A stretch of DNA of 64,000 nucleotides from Azohydromonas australica DSM 1124 (GTDB lineage Bacteria; Pseudomonadota; Gammaproteobacteria; Burkholderiales; Burkholderiaceae_C): contig NZ_KE387207.1 of assembly GCF_000430725.1 (NCBI RefSeq), positions 31,020 to 95,019 on the forward strand, read 5' to 3'. The translations under genes and the position numbers were made by a program. This document shows, in pieces, positions 43,667 to 50,968 of this stretch. The number at the start of each line of letters is the position of its first letter. The stretch's first letter is position 1. Under the pieces are notes generated by a model. It did no database searches, was not told the DNA's origin, and saw only the letters and a list, made by a program, of their open reading frames with translations.

Positions 43667-44221
43667 TCAGGCCTCGTTCTGCCCGGCCGTCAGCGACGCG
43701 GTCTGTTGCGGAAGCAGCTCTTCCATCAGCTCGGCCTTGCGCGATGCCATCTGCTCGCCCAGGGCGGCCCAGTCCACCTTGTTGCCGGCCTTCTCGCACT
43801 GCTCGAAGAGCTCGCCTTCCTCTTCCTTGATGTGGTGCTTCACGTACTCGCCCAGCACCGTGAAGGTGGCGGCGAACTTGCCGTCCATCTGTCCGGCCTG
43901 CTGCATGGTCTGCAGCTGCTCGATGAGCTGCTTGGCGGAGGCGTGCTCGACCTCGGCCTCGTCCAGCAGGTCCTGCTCCTTGAGCGCCTGGCGCACGGCC
44001 GGGTAGAAGATCTCTTCCTCCAGCGTGGTGTGCACCTGCAGCTCGCCGCAAGTCTGCTCCACCAGCTCCTTGCACTCGTCGGGCTGCTTCTGGGCATCGA
44101 GCTTCTCGAAGTCCTTGAAGGCCTTCTTGGCGCGCTTGTGGTCTTCCTTGAGCATGTTCAGCACCTGCTCGCGGGCGGCGACGGCGCCGGTGGAACGGGT
44201 GGTCTTTTCAGCGGTAGGCAT
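43667..44221 (-). CDS. Hemerythrin-domain protein
   Basis: Cytoplasmic protein of 184 aa, HHE-type four-helix bundle with a di-iron site. Candidate ligands are H28 (KEDHKRAKKAF), H64 and E68 (LQVHTTLEEEIFYPAV), H93 (VEHASAKQLI) and H129/H130 with E134 (VKHHIKEEEGELF). Such proteins bind O2 or protect iron-sulfur proteins from NO and peroxide. AAGGAG lies 8 bases before the ATG. The three-domain glycosidase/transferase gene starts 10 bases after its stop, so the two form an operon, an odd pairing. Confidence 0.92.
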   Translation of the reverse strand: MPTAEKTTRSTGAVAAREQVLNMLKEDHKRAKKAFKDFEKLDAQKQPDECKELVEQTCGELQVHTTLEEEIFYPAVRQALKEQDLLDEAEVEHASAKQLIEQLQTMQQAGQMDGKFAATFTVLGEYVKHHIKEEEGELFEQCEKAGNKVDWAALGEQMASRKAELMEELLPQQTASLTAGQNEA

Positions 44222-44360
44222 GAGAAATCTCCTTGTGGGATGTCGAGTCGTCGATGGCGTCGTTTCGGCAAGCGACGTGCCCCGGGCACGAAGGCGGGCG
44301 GGAATGAAAGCTGCCGCCTCAACCATCAATCCCCCAGGCCAGGAATTCACAGGAGCTGCC

Positions 44361-44696
44361 ATGCGAGAACCCAAAGAAGCCGTTCAGACGCCCCAGGACG
44401 CCGATCCCGGCCTGCCCAAGGGCGCACCCCACAACCCGCCCGAGGCGCAGCCCGGCCACGGCATGACGCAGGCATCCAAGGGCGGCGCGCCGGGGCCGCG
44501 GCTGCCGCACGAGCACGACGAGTCGGCGCACGACCAGGAGGCCACGGCCAACACCATCTCCGAGGAGTCGCAGCAGGCCTACGCCGACGCGGAGGCCGGG
44601 CTGCCGGACACCAGCTACGGCCACGCCACCGACCCCACCTACCACCGGCAGGTCACGCCCGGCAGCGCCAGCCCGCCGCCCAAGCGCACGCGCTGA
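44361..44696 (+). CDS. Small hydrophilic Pro/Ala/His-rich hypothetical protein
   Basis: Protein of 111 aa with no hydrophobic segment or cysteine, rich in Pro, Ala, Gly, His, Asp and Glu (LPKGAPHNPPEAQPGHGMTQASKGGAPG; HEHDESAHDQEATANTISEESQQAYADAE). Probably disordered. An AGGAG site lies 5 bases before the ATG, which strongly supports the start. It is divergent from hemerythrin over a 139-base region. I recall similar small proteins in other Burkholderiales but no function. Confidence 0.72.
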   Translation: MREPKEAVQTPQDADPGLPKGAPHNPPEAQPGHGMTQASKGGAPGPRLPHEHDESAHDQEATANTISEESQQAYADAEAGLPDTSYGHATDPTYHRQVTPGSASPPPKRTR

Positions 44697-44997
44697 GGCT
44701 TGTTCTTGCCGTGGCGCCGCAGCGCTTGCGGCAAAGCCGTTACGCCGGCGTTGCTCCCGCGGCGTCGCCTGCGGGTTGGAATCCACTTGCTCGAGCCGGT
44801 CTTTTTTTTGATTACAGATTGCAAGTGCTCGCAGACCTCTGGTGTGAGGGGAGGGCACCGCCCCGAGGGTCGTGGGCGCGCTGCGGCTGCATCAATCGTT
44901 ACTACAAGTTCTCGGTCAGCAAAGCTGGCATGAATGGTGCGGACAGAGTGCCTGCCAAGACGCCGAGCGGGCGTCTATTCCAATGAGGAGCCACTGA
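44697..44997. other. 301-base region upstream of rpoN
   Basis: No gene seen. It contains a T-rich stretch TCTTTTTTTTGATTACAG near 44800 that stands out from the GC-rich surroundings and may end the preceding transcript or be an upstream promoter element. A sigma-54-like element lies at 44926-44940. Confidence 0.5.
44926..44940 (+). promoter_or_regulatory. Sigma-54-like -24/-12 element upstream of rpoN
   Basis: TGGCATGAATGGTGC has the invariant GG and GC exactly 12 bases apart and TGGCA at the -24 element. Against the TGGCAC-N5-TTGC consensus it differs at two bases (C to T, first T to G). It lies 57 bases before the rpoN ATG, which would allow autoregulation. Confidence 0.4.
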
Positions 44998-46458
44998 ATG
45001 AACGCACCCGTGCTTCGCACCGAGCACCGGCAGCAGCAGGCCTTGTCCCCCCGTCTGCAGCAAGCCGTGCGGCTGTTGCAGTTGTCGTCGCTGGATTTCG
45101 CGCAGGAGGTGATGGACGCGCTGGGCCGCAATCCGTTCCTGGAAGCGGATGAAAGCGAGGACGCCCCTGCTGCGCCCGATACCGAGGGCGCCCCGCTGGC
45201 GGCCGATGCGCTGACCAGCGTGACAGTGCCCGAGGCCACCGAAGCGCCCGATTACGGCAGTTCCGACAGCGCCATGGAGCGCGACGCCGAGCGCGACAGC
45301 TGGCAGGCCGACGGCAGCAGCGGCAACCGCAAGCGCGAGGACGGCGAGCTCAGCCTGATGGACACGATGGCGGTGCAGCACTCGCTGGCCGAGCATCTGC
45401 ACGGGCAGCTCAACCTGCTGCCGCTGTCGCTGCGCGACATGGCGCTGGCCAAGGCCATCGTGGAGTCGCTGGACGACGACGGCTACCTGCGCGTGCCGCT
45501 GGAGGAGCTGGCGCAGGTGTGCGAGCTCGACCCGGAGGCCACGCTGGAGGAGATGCAGATCGCGCTCAAGCGCGTGCAGTCGCTGGAGCCCGCGGGCGTG
45601 GCCGCGCGCAGCGTGCAGGAGTGCCTGCTGCTGCAGCTGCCGGCCATCGAGTGCTCGCACCAGCGCGCGCTGGCGCAGGCCGTCATCAGCGAGAAGCTCG
45701 ACGCGCTGGCGGCCAAGGACGTCAACTCGCTCTCGCGCTTCCTCTCGCGCCCGGTGGAGGAGGTCGAGGCCGTGTGCGCGCGCATCCGCCGCCTCGATCC
45801 GCGCCCGGGCTGGCGCTACGGCGCGGCCAACATCCAGTACCTCACGCCCGACGTGATCGTGCGCAAGGTGCGCGGCCAGTGGATCGCGACGCTCAACCCG
45901 GCGATCGTGCCCAAGGTGCGGCTCAACCGCGTCTATGCCGAGCTGTTCCAGCGCCACCGCAACGGCATGCATGCCGAGCTGGCGGCGCACCTGCAGGAGG
46001 CGCGCTGGACGGTGCGCAACGTGGAGCAGCGCTTCTCCACCATCGTCAGCGTCGCGCAGGCGATCGTGAACCGGCAGCGCCACTTCCTGGAGTACGGCGC
46101 GATGGCGATGAAGCCGCTGGGCTTGCGCGAGATCGCCGACGAGGTGGGGCTGCACGAGTCGACCGTCTCGCGCGTGACCAACAACAAGTACATGGCCACG
46201 CCGATGGGCGTGTTCGAGCTGAAGTACTTCTTCTCGCGCGCCATGGCCACGGCCGGCGGCGGCACCTGCTCGGCCACCGCCATTCGCGGGCTGATCAAGG
46301 ACATGATCGAGGCCGAGCGCGCCGAGGCGCCGCTGTCGGATGCCGAGATCGCGCGCCAGCTCGCGCGCCAGGGCCTGGTGGTGGCGCGCCGCACCGTCAC
46401 CAAGTACCGCCAGACGCTGCGCATCGAGGCAGTGGAGCGGCGCAGGAAGCACACCTGA
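44998..46458 (+). CDS. rpoN: RNA polymerase sigma-54 factor
   Basis: Sigma factor of 486 aa. Region I is the Gln/Leu-rich activator-interacting segment (QQQALSPRLQQAVRLLQLSSLDFAQEV); region II is acidic (about residues 45-115); region III holds the core-binding and helix-turn-helix parts (LGLREIADEVGLHESTVSRVTNNKYM); the diagnostic RpoN box is ARRTVTKYR near residue 468. Length and all domains are normal. It stands alone: none of the usual rpoN neighbours (lptB, hpf, ptsN) is present, so this may be a second copy. The ATG has GAGGAG about 7 bases upstream. Confidence 0.95.
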   Translation: MNAPVLRTEHRQQQALSPRLQQAVRLLQLSSLDFAQEVMDALGRNPFLEADESEDAPAAPDTEGAPLAADALTSVTVPEATEAPDYGSSDSAMERDAERDSWQADGSSGNRKREDGELSLMDTMAVQHSLAEHLHGQLNLLPLSLRDMALAKAIVESLDDDGYLRVPLEELAQVCELDPEATLEEMQIALKRVQSLEPAGVAARSVQECLLLQLPAIECSHQRALAQAVISEKLDALAAKDVNSLSRFLSRPVEEVEAVCARIRRLDPRPGWRYGAANIQYLTPDVIVRKVRGQWIATLNPAIVPKVRLNRVYAELFQRHRNGMHAELAAHLQEARWTVRNVEQRFSTIVSVAQAIVNRQRHFLEYGAMAMKPLGLREIADEVGLHESTVSRVTNNKYMATPMGVFELKYFFSRAMATAGGGTCSATAIRGLIKDMIEAERAEAPLSDAEIARQLARQGLVVARRTVTKYRQTLRIEAVERRRKHT

Positions 46459-46506
46459 GCGTTTGCTGCTGATGCGCACCGGGGCCGGCCGGTGCCGCGT
46501 CGCGGA

Positions 46507-46540
46507 CGCCGCCGGGCTCTGACGGGCCCGGCGGCGTTTT
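46507..46540. terminator. Hairpin terminator after rpoN
   Basis: CGCCGCCGGGC (46507-46517), loop of 8, GCCCGGCGGCG (46526-46536), then TTTT. It lies between rpoN and the convergent cyanophycinase gene. Confidence 0.78.
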
Positions 46541-46546
46541 CACGTC

Positions 46547-47575
46547 TCACACCGCCCGCACCAGCACCTCCACCGCCTCCTGCAGCCCCGGCGCCGCCAC
46601 TGTCGCGCCGTCGGCCTGCAGCCCCAGCCGCTGTCCTGCCTGCAGCACGTGGATGCGCAGCCCCGCGAGCGTGAGCCGGTCGCCGGGTTGCGCGCGCTCG
46701 ATGCTCGACGCCATGTGGCGGCCGTCGAGCAGCGTCACCGCGCCGGTGCCCACCACCTCGATGGCGCCGCGTTCCACCACCAGCGCCGTGTCCTCGTCGA
46801 TGCCCACGCCCAGCAGCTGCGGGTGCTGCGCCACGGCCGACATCAGCCGCGCCAGGCGGCGGCGCTCGGAGAAGTGCTGGTCGATGATGGCGCCGGGCAT
46901 CAGGTCCAGCCCCTCGTCCAGCAGCACCACGTCCTTCTCCGGCAGCAGCGGGGCACGCCCGCCGGCCAGCATCTGGCGCGACAGCGCCGCGGCCCCGGCG
47001 CTGGTGCCGGCCACGCACAGGCCGCGCTGCGCCCGCGCGCGGCGCATCGCCTCGGCCACCGCGCTGCCGCCCAGCACCGACAGCAGCCGGCGCTGGTCGC
47101 CGCCGGTGAGGAAGACACCGTCGGCGGCCAGGATCTCGCGCACCGCCGCCGGCGCGTCGGCCTCCTCGCGCGAGGACAGGCCCAGCTCCACGCAGTGCTG
47201 CACGCCCAGCGCCGCGAAGGCGCGCTCGTAGCCGGCCCACAGGATCTGCGGCACCGTGCTGGCGGCGGTGAGCACCACGATGCGCGCTTGCGGCCCGCCG
47301 CAGTGCTGCACGAAGCGGCGCAGCACCGCCATCTCCTCGCGTCGGTCCTCGTTGCCGCCGATGGCCAGCAGCACGGCGCTGGTGTCGCCTTGCAGCGGCG
47401 CGGTGGGCTGTCGTCGCCGGTCCTCGCGCACGCCGGGCGCGCCGCCGGCGCGTGCCGGCGTGGTGGCTCGGGCCTGGGTGAAGGGCAGTGTGGAACCGCC
47501 CAGCGTGGCCAGGCTCAGCAGCATGGCCCTGCGGTGCTGCAGCAGCCGGCTGAAGGCGCGGGGAACACGTTTCAT
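46547..47575 (-). CDS. Cyanophycinase (peptidase S51), probably exported
   Basis: Serine hydrolase of 342 aa that cleaves the Asp-Arg polymer cyanophycin. Family motifs: LLAIGGNEDRREEM, FLTGGDQRRL, nucleophile S192 in CVAGTSAGAAALS, and IIDQHFSERRRLARL with H234. The N-terminal HRRAMLLSLATLGGSTLPFTQARA resembles a twin-arginine-like or Sec signal peptide, so the enzyme probably acts outside the cytoplasm, as in extracellular CphE-type enzymes. No cyanophycin synthetase is near, consistent with scavenging external polymer. It is convergent with rpoN. Confidence 0.88.
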   Translation of the reverse strand: MKRVPRAFSRLLQHRRAMLLSLATLGGSTLPFTQARATTPARAGGAPGVREDRRRQPTAPLQGDTSAVLLAIGGNEDRREEMAVLRRFVQHCGGPQARIVVLTAASTVPQILWAGYERAFAALGVQHCVELGLSSREEADAPAAVREILAADGVFLTGGDQRRLLSVLGGSAVAEAMRRARAQRGLCVAGTSAGAAALSRQMLAGGRAPLLPEKDVVLLDEGLDLMPGAIIDQHFSERRRLARLMSAVAQHPQLLGVGIDEDTALVVERGAIEVVGTGAVTLLDGRHMASSIERAQPGDRLTLAGLRIHVLQAGQRLGLQADGATVAAPGLQEAVEVLVRAV

Positions 47576-47640
47576 GGGACTCCCTGAAGAACGAACGGTG
47601 CCTGTGTTGGAGGAGCGCCCCCGGGGCGCGGTTGCGTAAA

Positions 47641-47672
47641 GAAAAAGAAAAAGGCGCCCCGTGGGGGGCGCC
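47641..47672 (-). terminator. Terminator of the low-complexity protein gene
   Basis: GGCGCCCC (47653-47660) pairs with GGGGCGCC (47665-47672). Read leftward, the hairpin is followed by TTTTTCTTTTTC. It lies 37 bases after the stop of the leftward gene at 47709. Confidence 0.8.
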
Positions 47673-47708
47673 TGCTCAAGCGGCGCCTGACAGCGCGCCG
47701 CCCTTACC

Positions 47709-50700
47709 TTAGCTCTTCGAGCTGCCGGACGAGGAGCCGGAGGAACCCGACGCCCCCGGGCTGCCGCCGGAGGAGCCGATGGAGGTGGCCGAGCTGCCGT
47801 TGCTGCTGCCGGTGGCGCTGCCGCTTGCGCTCTTGCCGCCGCTACCGGCGCTCATGCTGCTGCTCGAACCCAGCCCGCCGGTGCTGCCGCTGCCGGACAT
47901 CGCGCTGCCGCCCGAGGTGCTCAGCCCCGCCGCCGAGGAGGCGCCGCCGGTGCTGGTGCCCGAGGACACGTTGCTGCTGCCGGAGGACGAGGTCGGACTG
48001 GAGCCGCTCTGGCTGCTGCCGGAGGACAGGCTGCCGGTGCTGCCCGACTTCTCGGCGCTGCTGCCGCTGAGGCTGCTGGGCGCCGTGGACAGGCTGCTGC
48101 CCTGGCCCGCGCCGGTGCTGCCGCCGCCGGCGCTCAGCGAGGAGCCGCTGGCGCCGCTGCCACCCGTGCTGCTGCTGCCCGTGCCGCCGGCGGCCTGGCT
48201 GCTGCTGGCGGACTGGCTGCCCGAGGACAGGCTGCCGGCACTGCCGCTGTGGCCCGTGGTGGCGCTGCTGCTGCCCAGGGCGCGGTCACTGTCGCTGCCG
48301 CGGCTGAAGTCGGAGCTGCCGCTGCTGCTGTCCAGCGAGGACAGGCTGGCCCCCAGGCCCGCGTTGCTCTGGCTCAAGCCGCCGGTGGAGGAGGCGCTGG
48401 GCTCGCCGCCGGAAGCACCGGACTGCGAGCCCATGGTGCCCGGCGTGCTTTGGTTGCCGAAGCGCTCGGCACCCAGCCCGCCCGAAGCGCCGCCAAGTCC
48501 GCCGCTCTGGCTGCTGCTGCCGCTGCCGCTCTGGCTGCTGCCGCTGCTCAGCGAGCTGCTGCCCGATGAACTGCTGCCCTGCGAGCCGCCGCGGCTGCTG
48601 CGCCATTGGCTGAACTCGTCGCTGAACTTCTTGTAGCGGTCCTGGCGCCAGCTGCGGTAGTCGTCATCCAGGCTGCGCATCTGCTCGGTGCGCCATTGCT
48701 GGTACTCGGGGTCGAAGTGCTCGCCCTCGTGCGAGCCCTGCGATCCGTGCTGGCCCCCGGAGGAGGACTGCTGCCCGCCGTAGCCGCGTCCCTGCGAGCC
48801 CTCGAAGCTCTGCGAGCCGCCCCAGCTGCCCCTGCCCGAAGCGCTGCCGCCGCCTTGCTGGTGCAGGTTGCCGCTGAACTGGCTGGCCTGGTGGCTGCCG
48901 CCGCCGTAGCTGCCTTGCGAGGGGCCGCCCTGCTGGCCGCTGCCGTAGGAGGAGCCGCCCTGCTGGCTGCCCCCGTAGCCGCCGGACTGGCTGTGCTGGC
49001 CGCCGTATCCGCTGCTGCCGCGCATGTCGTCGCCGTAGCCGCCCTGGCCGCCGGACGCCGAGGCCGCCGCCTGCTGGATCACGCCATGGCCGGACTGGCT
49101 GTGCTGGCCGCTGCCGTAGCCGCCCTGGCCGCCCCATTGGCCGCCGCCTTGCTGGCCGCCGAAACCAGACTGGCTGTGCTGCGGGTTGCCGCCGAAGCCG
49201 CCCTGGCTGCCGTGCTGGCTCATCTGCGTGTGCTGGCCGCCGTAGCCGCCGGACTGGGTGTGCTGGCCGCCGCTGCCCTGGTGCTGGCTGCCGCCGTACT
49301 GCTCGCCGCCGCCGAAGTTGGTCAGGTGCTGCTGGCCGCCCTGGCGGTTCTCGTTCATGCCGGCGCCGTAGGTGCTGCCCTGCATCCCGCTGCCGTAGCC
49401 GCTGTGGTGCGTGCCGCTGCCGCGCATGTCGTCGCCGTAGCCGCCCTGCGGGCTGCTGTGCAGGCCGCCATGCTGGCCGCCGCCGGCGAGGGTGCTGGCC
49501 TGCATGCCGCCCTGGCGGCTGCCGCCTTGTCCGCCCTGGCCGCTGTAGCCGCTGCCCATGCCGCCGCCCATGCCGCTGTGCTGGCTGCCCCACTGGCCGG
49601 CCTGCTGGTCACCGCCCCAGGCACCGCTCATCGAGCCATGCTGGCCGCCGGTGAAGCTGGTGGCGTGCTGGCCGCCGCCGAAGCCGCCGCCGGACTGGCT
49701 CTGCTGGCTGCTGAAGCCGGTGCCCGACTGGCCGCCGCCCGTGTACTGCTGGCCCCACTGGTTGCCCTGCTGGCCGCCCTGGGTGTGCTGGTAGCCGCCG
49801 CCGCTCTGGCTGTGCTGGCCGCCCTGGTAGCCGCCGTAGCCGCCCTGGGCGCCGTAGCCGCTCTGGCCCATGCCGCCGCGCATGTCATCCGCGTAGCCGC
49901 CCTGGTTGCCGCCGTGCTGCTGGCCCAGATTGGCCCCCTGGCTGTGCTGGCCGCCTTGCTGGCCCCACGGGCTGCCCTGCTGCTGGCCGCCCGAGGCGGA
50001 GGACTGGCTGTGCTGGCTGCCGTAGATGCTGGAGGCGCCGGCCTGCTGGCCCCAGTCGCGCTGTCCGCCCCAGCCGCCGCCTTGCTGGCCCTGGCCGCCG
50101 GACTGGGCGTGCTGCTGGCTGCCCTGGTAGCTGCCTTGGTAGTGGCCCTGGTGCCCACCCTGGGCGCTGTGGGAGCCGTAGTCGGTGCCCGGCTGGTTGC
50201 GGCTCTGCAGGCCCCAGTTGCCGCCTTCCTGCTGGCCGGGGAGGGAGCCGGACTGCGCATGCTGGCCGCTGCCCTGGTAGCTGCCTTGGTAGGCGCCTTC
50301 GTGGCCGCCGTGCAGGCTGTGCGAACCGTAGTCGGTGCCGCCGCCTTGCTGGCGTCCCTGCTGGCCGCCTTGCTGCTGCTGCTGGCCGCCCTGGGTGGAG
50401 CGGTCGGTGCGGCCCATCTGGCCCAGGCCGCCGAAGGCGCTGCCCTGCTCGAAGCTGCCGCTACCCGAGTTCTGGGCGTGCTGCTGGGCGCTGTGGTCGT
50501 CGCGGCCGGTCCACTGGTCGCTCTGGGAGCCGCCGTAGTTGGCGTCGTTGCCCATGCCGCGGCCGTAGGCGCCGCTCACCTTGTCTTGCGCGCTCTGCTG
50601 GCGGCCACCGCTGTAGTCGCCGTAAGTGCTGCCGGCCTCGGTACGCTGGCCGGCGCTGTAGCCGCCTTGCTCGTGCTGCTGGCGGCCCTGACCCGACCGG

Positions 50701-50750
50701 CCTTCGTCGCTGCGGTAGTCCTGGCGGCCGGATTGGTCGTGCTGGCTCAT
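47709..50750 (-). CDS. Giant prion-like low-complexity protein with an embedded 15-residue WR repeat
   Basis: Protein of 1013 aa with no recognised enzyme domain. Residues 1-677 are Gly, Gln, Ser, His and Tyr rich and built from short degenerate repeats (QHSQSG at least five times, GGYGDDMRG-type three times, GTDYGSHS twice, many YGG and QHTQ units), resembling FUS-type prion-like domains. Residues about 678-718 are a charged island with three WR units exactly 15 residues apart: YQQWR, YRSWR and FSQWR. Residues 719-1013 are almost only Ser and Gly with Ala and Thr. No signal peptide or membrane helix. The ATG at 50750 has AAAGGA about 6 bases upstream; an ATG at 50765 lies before that site. 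A strong terminator follows. I infer a structural or condensate-forming role; function unknown. Confidence 0.82.
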   Translation of the reverse strand: MSQHDQSGRQDYRSDEGRSGQGRQQHEQGGYSAGQRTEAGSTYGDYSGGRQQSAQDKVSGAYGRGMGNDANYGGSQSDQWTGRDDHSAQQHAQNSGSGSFEQGSAFGGLGQMGRTDRSTQGGQQQQQGGQQGRQQGGGTDYGSHSLHGGHEGAYQGSYQGSGQHAQSGSLPGQQEGGNWGLQSRNQPGTDYGSHSAQGGHQGHYQGSYQGSQQHAQSGGQGQQGGGWGGQRDWGQQAGASSIYGSQHSQSSASGGQQQGSPWGQQGGQHSQGANLGQQHGGNQGGYADDMRGGMGQSGYGAQGGYGGYQGGQHSQSGGGYQHTQGGQQGNQWGQQYTGGGQSGTGFSSQQSQSGGGFGGGQHATSFTGGQHGSMSGAWGGDQQAGQWGSQHSGMGGGMGSGYSGQGGQGGSRQGGMQASTLAGGGQHGGLHSSPQGGYGDDMRGSGTHHSGYGSGMQGSTYGAGMNENRQGGQQHLTNFGGGEQYGGSQHQGSGGQHTQSGGYGGQHTQMSQHGSQGGFGGNPQHSQSGFGGQQGGGQWGGQGGYGSGQHSQSGHGVIQQAAASASGGQGGYGDDMRGSSGYGGQHSQSGGYGGSQQGGSSYGSGQQGGPSQGSYGGGSHQASQFSGNLHQQGGGSASGRGSWGGSQSFEGSQGRGYGGQQSSSGGQHGSQGSHEGEHFDPEYQQWRTEQMRSLDDDYRSWRQDRYKKFSDEFSQWRSSRGGSQGSSSSGSSSLSSGSSQSGSGSSSQSGGLGGASGGLGAERFGNQSTPGTMGSQSGASGGEPSASSTGGLSQSNAGLGASLSSLDSSSGSSDFSRGSDSDRALGSSSATTGHSGSAGSLSSGSQSASSSQAAGGTGSSSTGGSGASGSSLSAGGGSTGAGQGSSLSTAPSSLSGSSAEKSGSTGSLSSGSSQSGSSPTSSSGSSNVSSGTSTGGASSAAGLSTSGGSAMSGSGSTGGLGSSSSMSAGSGGKSASGSATGSSNGSSATSIGSSGGSPGASGSSGSSSGSSKS

Positions 50751-50968
50751 GTGTTGTCCTTTCATGGTTGCTCGTCGCTACCGACGTCATGACTTGCGCG
50801 GCGGCTGCGGCCGTGGCGCGGGGGCGTCAGTCCTGGGTTACGGCAAGGCCTGTTCCCAGGGGGTGTGGCTGGAAAGAGACGGGCAAGTGCCGCGATGTGG
50901 GGCACACGTTGGCTACCGGCAGTGCCCGCGCTTCGCGGCCGGGTGGCGCTTCAGGCGCGCCACGCCCT

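Noticed and set aside
47709..50750. Tandem short repeats suggesting a CRISPR or satellite array
   Set aside because: The repeats vary in length and keep one open frame encoding Gly/Gln/Ser/His units; there are no constant direct repeats with unique spacers.
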